DNA of 5,231 nt. Origin: Veillonellaceae bacterium SB90 (GTDB lineage: Bacteria; Bacillota; Negativicutes; Selenomonadales; Selenomonadaceae). Positions 1 through 5,231 of the stretch are shown here, one piece after another. The stretch lies in NCBI GenBank assembly GCA_902364065.1, contig CABJCJ010000051.1:538-5768 (forward strand), read 5' to 3'. The translations under genes and the position numbers were made by a program. Under the pieces are notes generated by a model, which worked only from the letters and a program-made list of their open reading frames with translations, was not told the DNA's origin and ran no database searches. Every line of letters begins with the position of its first letter. Positions within the stretch are counted from its first letter, which is position 1.

Positions 1-2331
1 GAAAAACGCCTGCTTGCTATCGTCCGTTACCAAGAGCAAATGACGCGTACCCGTCACTTCCTTGCCGCGGGTCAAGCTGGCATCATAGACCTGGATTTTA
101 CCCGTGGAGCCGGCATCCGCCTGGGTGATATGCACCTTGTCCCCGTCCGTCTGGCTGTCAAGATCCGTCTTCATATAGAAAATACCATCATTGCCGCTGA
201 AATGTTCCGCCGACAACTGCTGATAAGCCGTATTAGCCGTCATGTTCACCACGGCCCCGCTGTTCAGCGTGAGATTCGTGACCGAGCTGTCTCCCGTCAT
301 GTTCCACTGTGCCCCGTTCGACATATCCAGGTTGATGGTACTGTCTGTATCTGCCACCGTAGAAGCACCGGTAAAGAAAGAATTTCCCGTATCCAGCACC
401 GCCTTAATGGTACCGCCATCGCTGGCAAGCATATTGCCCTGTATGGTTTTCCGGCCGTCCGCAGCCGTCAGGTCGACGAGACTGTCCGCATCCTGGCTGA
501 ACAGGGAATACTGACCACCAATGATGTTGGCGCCGCCCGTAAAGGTGACCGTGCCGGCCCCTTTGCTCTCAACGCCGCTGCCGGCCGCCGAAACGGAGGC
601 ATTATCGCCTACGGCAGTGCTGCCATTATTGCTGACAATGCCTGTTCCATCTGTGCCATTTACCGTAATGGTTGCGTTCTTCCCTACAGTGGTGGTGCCA
701 TTTCCCGTGCTGGAAATACCTACGCCACTTTCTCCATTCACCGTAACAGAAGCATTGTCGCCTACAGTAGTACTGCCGCCTTCACTGGCAATTCCTGTTC
801 CTTCAGTGCCGTTCACCGTAATGGAGGCGTTGTTCCCCACGGTAGCAGTGCCATCAACAAAGCTGTAAATGCCTTTGCTGGCCCAATTGTCATCTTCAAC
901 TTTTTCCCCGGTTACCGCAATGGATACATCGTCACCCACAGCAGTGCTTCCGCCTTTATCACTATAAATGCCCATTCCTCCTGTACCATTCACCGTAATG
1001 GATCCATGGGTTCCTACGGTGGTGGCTCCATCAGTATCGGTGTAAATTCCCGCGCCTTCTATACTGTTCACGATAATAGATGTATTGCTTCCGGTTTGGG
1101 TGGTACCGCCTGTCGTGTAAATCCCCACGCCGGTGGCGGTATTGGACGCTGTGATGGTCGCACGGTTTCCCACTATGGTAGTGCCTCCACTTTGGGTTTC
1201 AATGCCCATCAAATCATGATTGCCGGCTTGAGCCGTCAGCGAAGCATCATCTCCAATCTCCGTCACGCCGGACGTCGAGATGGCACGAGTCGTACCCGTT
1301 TCGCCTTTTGCCGTAACGATAAGACCATTCCCCGCTACCGTTTTCCCCTGGCTGCCGGTGCTAATACCGAACGCAGTGAACCGAGCCTCTGCCGTAATCA
1401 TCAGATTGTTGCTCAAGGTATTTACGCCCTGGCGTCCCGTAGATACACCAGCCGCATGCCCATCGGGATTAATCACCTGGATATGCGACCCATCTCCCAA
1501 GTAGTTTTCCCCTCCCTGATTTGCTTGCAAACCTGTGTTATCAGGGGAATGATGGCCGCTAGTACTTTGGGACGATTCACCATGCGATAGAATAACCGAA
1601 TTCTGCCCCAGGATATTCTTCCCGTTATCTTCCGCATCAACCCCGATACCTGCGTGACCATAGCCGGAAACGGTCGTAACCTGAGCTGCGTCCCCCAGAG
1701 TTGTTACACCATTCTGCCCTTTCGTCAAAATGCCTGTGGAAACATATCCGGAACTATTGATCACGGCGTTTGCCCCAAGTTCCATGGCAGCAGATGTATT
1801 TTCAAGGCCATAGCTGTGCATTGTAGTTTGATTGCTGTCGCTCCCTTCAGGCAGTTTCGTCTTGATCGTTGCCGCGATATTCGCATGATCATCCAGTTTC
1901 AAGGTCGTACCTTCCTGGGCTCTTATACCCGCAACTTCATTGGAAGCATCATACACATCACCATTCACATCACCATCATTCTGCGTTACCTGGACCGTAG
2001 TTCCCGTTCCTCCCTGCACCTTACTGCCCGAGCCTTGAACAGTAAGGCCAATGATGCTCTTAACTTTATCGGCAGGCAGATTTTTAAAGGAGCGCGTTAC
2101 TGTAGTCTGCGTGTTATTCCCCAGACGCAAGGTGGCTCCATTCGATACCTGAATCCCAATGACATCGTCCGTGCCCGTATTCGAGATTACCTCGGTTTTG
2201 GTTCCGTCAGCCAGTGCCGTATCTGCTGTCACCACACGAGTTTCGGACATCTCTGCCGTGGCAGGCAGGAATCCGCCCAATACCGTCATCGAAGTCATCG
2301 CATAGATGATTTTCTTTTCCATTCCAGTCAT
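1..2331 (-). CDS. Autotransporter (type V secretion) passenger, partial: 777 codons, no stop in window
   Basis: A single frame stays open from ATG at 2331 to base 1, so the gene continues beyond the window. The AGAGGG ribosome site at 2339-2344, 7 bases upstream, favours this ATG over the one at 2322. Residues 1-26 form a signal peptide: Lys6-Lys7, a hydrophobic core, and probable cleavage after ATA (residue 26). Residues 27-354 are Gly/Thr/Asn/Ser-rich and degenerately repetitive. Residues 355-592 hold nine tandem coils. Residues about 685-777, with NSGAVVNMTAN, FSGNDGIFYMKTDL, DKVHITQADAGSTGKIQVYD and RHLLLVTDD, resemble the C-terminal end of pertactin/AidA-type beta-helix passengers. I see no cysteine, as is usual for exported passengers. 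The expected translocator barrel is not in the window. The likely role is a surface adhesin or aggregation factor; ligand and cleavage are unknown. Family recognition is from memory of motifs, not a search. It has its own promoter and a long leader. Confidence 0.9.
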   Translation of the reverse strand, partial: MTGMEKKIIYAMTSMTVLGGFLPATAEMSETRVVTADTALADGTKTEVISNTGTDDVIGIQVSNGATLRLGNNTQTTVTRSFKNLPADKVKSIIGLTVQGSGSKVQGGTGTTVQVTQNDGDVNGDVYDASNEVAGIRAQEGTTLKLDDHANIAATIKTKLPEGSDSNQTTMHSYGLENTSAAMELGANAVINSSGYVSTGILTKGQNGVTTLGDAAQVTTVSGYGHAGIGVDAEDNGKNILGQNSVILSHGESSQSTSGHHSPDNTGLQANQGGENYLGDGSHIQVINPDGHAAGVSTGRQGVNTLSNNLMITAEARFTAFGISTGSQGKTVAGNGLIVTAKGETGTTRAISTSGVTEIGDDASLTAQAGNHDLMGIETQSGGTTIVGNRATITASNTATGVGIYTTGGTTQTGSNTSIIVNSIEGAGIYTDTDGATTVGTHGSITVNGTGGMGIYSDKGGSTAVGDDVSIAVTGEKVEDDNWASKGIYSFVDGTATVGNNASITVNGTEGTGIASEGGSTTVGDNASVTVNGESGVGISSTGNGTTTVGKNATITVNGTDGTGIVSNNGSTAVGDNASVSAAGSGVESKGAGTVTFTGGANIIGGQYSLFSQDADSLVDLTAADGRKTIQGNMLASDGGTIKAVLDTGNSFFTGASTVADTDSTINLDMSNGAQWNMTGDSSVTNLTLNSGAVVNMTANTAYQQLSAEHFSGNDGIFYMKTDLDSQTDGDKVHITQADAGSTGKIQVYDASLTRGKEVTGTRHLLLVTDDSKQAFF
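556..1269 (-). repeat. Nine tandem beta-helix coils inside the autotransporter passenger
   Basis: Residues 355-592 divide into nine units starting at residues 355, 383, 409, 435, 461, 494, 519, 545 and 570. Most are 25-28 residues; the fifth is 33 because of an insertion around EKVEDDNWASK. The consensus is roughly GTTTVGDNASITVNG followed by about two variable residues, GTGIYS and a short linker. Units 6, 7 and 8 are the closest to each other. DNA conservation is also visible: on the plus strand the core caccgtaa recurs near 739, 813 and 991, with taccgtaa near 661. Units of this length fit one turn of a right-handed beta-helix each. Confidence 0.8.
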
Positions 2332-2338
2332 AGATGTT

Positions 2339-2344
2339 CCCTCT
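2339..2344 (-). promoter_or_regulatory. Ribosome binding site that decides the autotransporter start
   Basis: Read on the minus strand this is AGAGGG, 7 bases before the ATG at 2331. The second in-frame ATG, at 2322, would be 16 bases away, so 2331 is preferred. Confidence 0.7.
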
Positions 2345-2432
2345 TTCTCTCCGACTCATTTCTCATGCTTGCAAGGGGTTATCACACAAGGCAGCTGAAT
2401 CATCAAGCAAGAAAGAAACAAACATATAACCA

Positions 2433-2495
2433 TCCCTTGCGGGACTGCGGCACGACGTACCATTACGCCATGGTAAATGTGCGGGTTGCCGATCC
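2433..2495 (-). promoter_or_regulatory. Structured leader RNA with competing hairpins; candidate cis-regulatory RNA of unknown class
   Basis: Three helices can be drawn on the minus-strand RNA. Helix A is a long stem pairing GGATCGGCA (2487-2495) with TGCCG (2448-2452) and GTCC (2442-2445), with a two-base bulge and one G-U pair. Helix C, nested inside it, is a perfect 6-bp stem, TACCAT (2470-2475) with ATGGTA (2458-2463), with a 6-base loop. Helix B pairs TCCC (2441-2444) with GGGA (2433-2436) around a GCAA tetraloop of the GNRA type. A and B share bases 2442-2444, so they exclude each other, as in switching leaders. I looked for c-di-GMP, SAM, cobalamin, THF, c-di-AMP and T-box consensus elements and recognised none. 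Folding was by eye. Confidence 0.4.
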
Positions 2496-2591
2496 TTAGA
2501 GCCCCACATCACCATGACGACCCAAATAAACCAAAACATACCCATCTTTTATATTCAGAGAATTCTGTTTATCCGTGTTGTTTTGCTATTT

Positions 2592-2639
2592 TTGGTTAAA
2601 TGTGTGTCATTTAAAAAACTTCTTGGTTAATTTGGTTCA
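2592..2639 (-). repeat. Three short direct repeats (TTAACCAA-like) in the leader
   Basis: On the plus strand TTGGTTAA occurs at 2592-2599 and again at 2623-2630, followed one base later by the near copy TTGGTTCA at 2632-2639. The first two copies are 31 bases apart, close to three helical turns, so they would face the same side of the DNA. They could be binding sites for a regulator downstream of the promoter, but the tract is AT-rich and chance recurrence is possible. Confidence 0.35.
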
Positions 2640-2652
2640 AGTTGCACTTGAA
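2636..2652. repeat. Perfect inverted repeat, 7-bp arms and 3-bp spacer, just downstream of the promoter
   Basis: TTCAAGT at 2636-2642 and ACTTGAA at 2646-2652 are exact reverse complements separated by TGC. The element lies about 20-40 bases downstream of the inferred transcription start of the autotransporter gene. It could be an operator or the first hairpin of the leader RNA. The T run follows only in the plus-strand direction, where there is no gene, so a terminator role is unlikely. Confidence 0.45.
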
Positions 2653-2680
2653 TTTTTCCCCTCAAACTTACACTAACGTT

Positions 2681-2709
2681 ATTATAGCAAAAACTTAACC
2701 GTATGTTAA
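2681..2709 (-). promoter_or_regulatory. Near-consensus sigma-70/sigma-A promoter of the autotransporter gene
   Basis: Read on the minus strand, the -35 box TTAACA (2704-2709) matches five of six consensus bases. A 17-base spacer leads to a perfect TATAAT (2681-2686), preceded by TGC, which makes it an extended -10. Very AT-rich DNA at 2710-2760, upstream of the -35, could act as an UP element. The promoter lies after the queA terminator and is the only strong one I see, so it should make the autotransporter gene independent of the upstream operon. Confidence 0.75.
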
Positions 2710-2766
2710 TATATAAATCCTATTTTTTAATAATAAATATACAATTGTACATAGATTTTTCAAATC

Positions 2767-2797
2767 AAAAAAATAGAGCCACTCATTTGCGTGGCTC
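2767..2797 (-). terminator. Intrinsic terminator after queA
   Basis: On the minus strand, GAGCCAC (2791-2797) and GTGGCTC (2776-2782) form a perfect 7-bp stem with an 8-base loop, followed by TA and seven T residues (2767-2773). It begins 25 bases after the queA stop codon and separates the housekeeping unit from the autotransporter promoter. Confidence 0.9.
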
Positions 2798-2822
2798 CAG
2801 GGGTAAGATTTTCTGGATTTGC

Positions 2823-3938
2823 TCATTCTATTTTCTTGTTGGCTGCCGCTTCGCGCTGGCGGTCGAGTTCTTCGAGCTCGGCAACTTCCTGGTCGCGCTC
2901 TTCATCCGGCTGTTTGCGCTCGATCAGCATGGCATCGCCAAACGAGAAAAACCGGTACTTCATCTCGACGGCGGTCTTGTAGGCCTGCAGGACGAACTTG
3001 CGGCCGGCGAAGGCGCTGATGAGCATGATGAGCGTGGACTTCGGCAGGTGGAAATTCGTGATCAGGGCGTCGACAATCTTGAAGTCGTAGCCCGGGTAAA
3101 TGAAGATGCCCGTCCAGCCGCTCTTGCCGGCGATCTCGTTCTTGGCGGTGGCGGCAGACTCGAGCGTGCGGATGCTCGTCGTGCCGACGGCGATGACGCG
3201 GTGACCGGCTTTCTTCGTGTCCATGATGAGCTTAGCCGTCTCGTCAGGGATGCAGTAGTATTCCTTGTGCATCTCGTGATCCTCGATGTTATCGACGTTA
3301 ACGGGGCGGAACGTGCCGAGGCCGACGTGCAGCGTGACGAAGCCGAGGTTGACGCCCATGTCGCGGAGTTCCTGCATCTGTTCCTTCGTGAAGTGCAGGC
3401 CGGCCGTTGGCGCGGCGGCGGAGCCTTCCTCGCGGTTGTAGACGGTCTGATAGCGCTCCTTGTCCTCGAGCTTCTCATGGATGTACGGCGGCAGCGGCGT
3501 CTCGCCGAGCCGGTCGAGGATTTCCTCGAAGATGCCGTCAAATTGGAATTCGACGATGCGCCCGCCGAAATCCGTGTGCTCCGTCACCGTGCACGAGAGT
3601 TCGTCGCTGAAGCGGATGACGTTGCCGGGCTTGGCCTTCTTGCCGGGCTTGACGAGCGTTTCCCAGTGCGTGGCATCGAGCCGGCGCAGCAGGAAGACCT
3701 CGACCTTGCCGCCCGTCTGGTCGCGGTGGCCAATGAGGCGGGCCGGCATGACGCGCGTATCGTTGAAGATCAGCGTGTCGCCCGGCACGAGGAATTCCTT
3801 GAGATCGTAGAAATGGCGATGCTCGATGGTCTTCTCGACGGGGTCGAGCACCATGAGGCGCGATGCGTTGCGCGGCTCGATCGGCACCTGGGCAATGCGC
3901 TCTTCTGGCAGATCGTAATCAAAATCGGATAATAACAT
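2823..3938 (-). CDS. queA: S-adenosylmethionine:tRNA ribosyltransferase-isomerase QueA (queuosine synthesis)
   Basis: QueA is a cytoplasmic enzyme that moves the ribose part of S-adenosylmethionine onto preQ1 already placed at the tRNA wobble position 34 and isomerises it to epoxyqueuosine. The 371-residue product has the family signature throughout: [12 protein letters not shown] near the N terminus, [15 protein letters not shown] (54-68), GETPLPPYI (145-153), [13 protein letters not shown] (172-184), [10 protein letters not shown] (204-213), [10 protein letters not shown] (252-261), [10 protein letters not shown] (294-303) and [12 protein letters not shown] (328-339). The start is supported by GAGG at 3947-3950, 8 bases upstream. 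It begins 19 bases after the upstream gene's stop, so the two are probably co-transcribed, and it ends before an intrinsic terminator. Residues 340-371 are an extra charged tail beyond the usual end. The usual neighbour tgt is not next to it. Confidence 0.97.
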   Translation of the reverse strand: MLLSDFDYDLPEERIAQVPIEPRNASRLMVLDPVEKTIEHRHFYDLKEFLVPGDTLIFNDTRVMPARLIGHRDQTGGKVEVFLLRRLDATHWETLVKPGKKAKPGNVIRFSDELSCTVTEHTDFGGRIVEFQFDGIFEEILDRLGETPLPPYIHEKLEDKERYQTVYNREEGSAAAPTAGLHFTKEQMQELRDMGVNLGFVTLHVGLGTFRPVNVDNIEDHEMHKEYYCIPDETAKLIMDTKKAGHRVIAVGTTSIRTLESAATAKNEIAGKSGWTGIFIYPGYDFKIVDALITNFHLPKSTLIMLISAFAGRKFVLQAYKTAVEMKYRFFSFGDAMLIERKQPDEERDQEVAELEELDRQREAAANKKIE

Positions 3939-3957
3939 GTACGTAACCTCTTATCTC

Positions 3958-5163
3958 TTAATATTGTTTCTTTAACGTCACACCGCTGTAGTAGTGATGC
4001 AGGATGTCCGCACAGGACTTGCCCGCCTCGGCCAGGCGCTTGGCGCCCCACTGCGAAAGGCCGAGGCCGTGGCCGTAGCCGTAGCCTTCGAGCACGAGCG
4101 CATCCTTCTGGATTTTCGCGGCAAAGAGCGTGCTCTTGAGGCCGAACCAGCTGCGCATGTCGTTGCCGCTGATGCGCGCCGTGCCCTGCGAGCCTGTCAC
4201 CGTCATCGTCTTGACGCGGCCTGAGACCGTACGCTCGCTCGTCTCCTTGCCAAACTGCACGGGCGAGAGCGAGACCTTGCGGATCTTGCCGACCTTCTTG
4301 CCCCTGGCCGCAAGCTTCGCGGAGAGTGTCTGCAAGGAAATGGATTTCGTCCAGGGCATCGTCTTTAGCTGCGGGTCTTTTGCCGCGCGCAGATACGGCA
4401 CATAGCCGCCCCAGACATCCTCGCTGTTTTCCGTCATGCCGCCGCTGTCCGTGTGGAAGAGCGCGTCGATGGGCTGGCCGCCGTAGAGCAGCACCTCGCC
4501 GCGCGTCGCGCGCAGGGCTGCGTTGGCAGAAGCCTTCTCGGCGCCCGTGCCCGTGTAGACCTGGCAGTGCGTCGTCGTGCAGAGATCAAAGCCTGCGGAT
4601 GCGTGACGGCCGCGGTTGTGCAGGGCAAAACTGCGTGCGGCGACACTCTGGGCCTTGATGGCCTCCTGCGGCCAGTCTGTCGGCATTTCCTCGGGCACGA
4701 CACTCTTGAGGTACGTCTCGATGCCCACCTGATTGACGAGCGTCATACTGCCGGCGCGCGCCAGCACTTGCATTGCACCGGCATACGAACGGCTGCCGTA
4801 GCGGAACGACGCGCCGTCGCCCGCATTGGCAGGCGTCAGCGTGAGCGTCGTGCCCGCAAGCTTCTTGCCAGCGACGAGAAACGCATTCCCCTGCCGTCTG
4901 ATGGTGACGGCCTGACCCGCAGACAATGTAAGTGCCTTAGAAGTCTCCGTCCGGCACGTGACTTTGCCGGCAAGCGGCGTCAGCGCCAGTGAAGCCTGCT
5001 TCTCGGCGAGGCCGATGCGCAGTACGGGCTCCTCTGCCGTTGCCTTGCTCATCTTACTCGCATTTCCCGAAGCGGCCGGAGCCGGAGCACGACGCGCCAT
5101 GACCGGCGTGGCAAATGACAGCATCACCGCACCGGCCAGCAGGACTAACAAAAAACGTCTCAT
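3958..5163 (-). CDS. Secreted SpoIID/LytB-domain protein, probable peptidoglycan lytic transglycosylase
   Basis: The 401-residue product begins with MRRFLLVLLAGAVMLSFATP, a signal peptide with likely cleavage after VMA (residue 23), then a low-complexity Ala/Pro/Ser linker to about residue 45. The SpoIID domain shows VVPEEMPTDWPQEAIKAQ (155-172), containing the conserved Glu taken as catalytic in SpoIID (E158 or E159), and VAARSFAL (174-181). It also has FDLCTTTHCQVYTG (192-205), whose Cys/His residues match the metal-binding region of the family. Further motifs are ATRGEVL (219-225), TDSGGMTENSEDVW (238-251) and the C-terminal GYGHGLGLSQWGAK (362-375) with HHYYSGVTL (389-397). SpoIID cleaves stem-peptide-free glycan strands in sporulating Firmicutes; relatives also occur in non-sporulating species, so sporulation is not implied. 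It would act in the envelope. The protein is full length and lies just upstream of queA. Confidence 0.92.
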   Translation of the reverse strand: MRRFLLVLLAGAVMLSFATPVMARRAPAPAASGNASKMSKATAEEPVLRIGLAEKQASLALTPLAGKVTCRTETSKALTLSAGQAVTIRRQGNAFLVAGKKLAGTTLTLTPANAGDGASFRYGSRSYAGAMQVLARAGSMTLVNQVGIETYLKSVVPEEMPTDWPQEAIKAQSVAARSFALHNRGRHASAGFDLCTTTHCQVYTGTGAEKASANAALRATRGEVLLYGGQPIDALFHTDSGGMTENSEDVWGGYVPYLRAAKDPQLKTMPWTKSISLQTLSAKLAARGKKVGKIRKVSLSPVQFGKETSERTVSGRVKTMTVTGSQGTARISGNDMRSWFGLKSTLFAAKIQKDALVLEGYGYGHGLGLSQWGAKRLAEAGKSCADILHHYYSGVTLKKQY

Positions 5164-5171
5164 TCCATTCA

Positions 5172-5177
5172 CTTCCT
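5172..5177 (-). promoter_or_regulatory. Ribosome binding site that decides the SpoIID-like start
   Basis: AGGAAG on the minus strand lies 8 bases before the ATG at 5163. It supports that start over an in-frame GTG at 5172, which overlaps it, and over an in-frame TTG at 5199, which would put 12 polar residues before the signal peptide. Confidence 0.7.
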
Positions 5178-5194
5178 TTCCACTCTCTTTACAA

Positions 5195-5231
5195 GTCAAC
5201 TACCCGCGACTGAAGTCGCGAGCTTGAGGGA
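5195..5231 (-). mobile_element. Possible end of an IS200/IS605-family element (hairpin end), cut by the window edge
   Basis: The minus strand reads CAAGCTCGCGACTTCAGTCG (5217-5226 and neighbours) with a perfect 6-bp stem: CGCGAC (5215-5220) and GTCGCG (5205-5210) around TTCA. GGGTAGTTGAC follows at 5195-5205. There is no T run, so it is not an ordinary terminator. A short GC-rich, imperfectly flanked hairpin next to a TTGAC-like sequence is typical of right ends of IS200/IS605 elements, whose tnpB would then lie beyond 5231 in the same direction. No transposase is visible, so this is recognition by pattern only. It could instead be a dispersed REP-like repeat. Confidence 0.38.

Larger units (their letters stand above)
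2332..2674 (-). other. Long 5' untranslated leader of the autotransporter gene
   Basis: About 343 bases separate the inferred transcription start (near 2674, 7 bases past the -10 box) from the ATG at 2331. I find no convincing protein gene here. It contains an inverted repeat (2636-2652), three TTGGTTAA-like repeats (2592-2639) and a cluster of potential hairpins (2433-2495). The base composition changes inside it: 2500-2670 is AT-rich, while 2433-2495 is clearly GC-richer, as expected for a folded RNA module. The extent is inferred from the promoter, not measured. Confidence 0.55.

Noticed and set aside
1473..1661. Minus-strand 62-codon frame
   Set aside because: It lies wholly within the autotransporter gene in another frame, with no ribosome site or recognisable sequence.
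2433..2495. Known riboswitch classes (SAM because of GGCAACC, c-di-GMP because of GCAA loop elements)
   Set aside because: Only short fragments match. The other conserved core segments of these classes are absent, so no class is assigned.
40..2499. Long plus-strand open frames (40-1590, 516 codons; 1654-2499, 281 codons)
   Set aside because: They lie exactly opposite the autotransporter codons in the same register. They stay open because the real gene rarely uses TTA, CTA or TCA codons. Their translations are low-quality, lacking any domain, while the minus strand has a signal peptide, ribosome site, promoter and repeat logic.
2740..2749. Palindrome TACAATTGTA upstream of the -35 box
   Set aside because: A 10-bp palindrome is not surprising in such AT-rich DNA, and it matches no operator I can name with confidence.
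2703..3932. Plus-strand open frame of 409 codons opposite queA
   Set aside because: It is in direct codon register with queA, which is unmistakable on the minus strand. The GC-rich codon use of queA avoids the codons that would give antisense stops.
5164..5199. Longer SpoIID start at TTG 5199
   Set aside because: It would put polar residues before the signal peptide, has no ribosome site and begins within the proposed mobile-element end. The ATG at 5163 has a well-spaced AGGAAG.
3958..5227. Several plus-strand and shifted minus-strand frames of 74-179 codons over the SpoIID-like gene and queA
   Set aside because: They are Arg/Ala/Pro/Ser-rich shadows typical of GC-rich coding DNA read in the wrong frame and have no motifs.

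Overview
The window looks like chromosomal DNA from a diderm Firmicute of the class Negativicutes (Selenomonas, Mitsuokella or Megasphaera type). A Firmicute-style cluster (a SpoIID-domain protein followed by queA) lies next to a type V autotransporter, which needs an outer membrane. The lineage call is inference from gene content; I could not run a search.

All the genes I can support read on the minus strand, so in transcription order the window runs from high to low coordinates. At 5195-5231 there is a hairpin resembling the terminal hairpin of an IS200/IS605-family element. Next comes a secreted SpoIID-domain protein (3958-5163), then 19 bases later queA (2823-3938), with a strong intrinsic terminator at 2767-2797. 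The terminator closes this housekeeping transcript.

The stretch 2332-2822 has no convincing gene. Apart from the terminator it holds an AT-rich tract, a near-consensus promoter (-35 at 2704-2709, extended -10 at 2681-2686) and a leader of about 340 bases. The leader contains an inverted repeat, short direct repeats and a set of competing hairpins.

That promoter drives a large gene that starts at 2331 and runs off the window at base 1 without a stop (777 codons seen). It encodes a signal peptide, a cysteine-free Gly/Thr/Asn/Ser-rich beta-helix passenger with at least nine tandem coils, and the beginning of a pertactin-like passenger end. The outer-membrane barrel must lie beyond base 1. Long plus-strand open frames opposite this gene and opposite queA are codon-register shadows, not genes.

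Functionally there are two unrelated units. One is a housekeeping pair (a cell-wall glycan enzyme and tRNA queuosine modification). The other is an independently transcribed surface adhesin or autotransporter whose long leader and tandem repeats suggest regulated, possibly size-variable surface display. The most promising undescribed element is the structured leader, 2433-2495.
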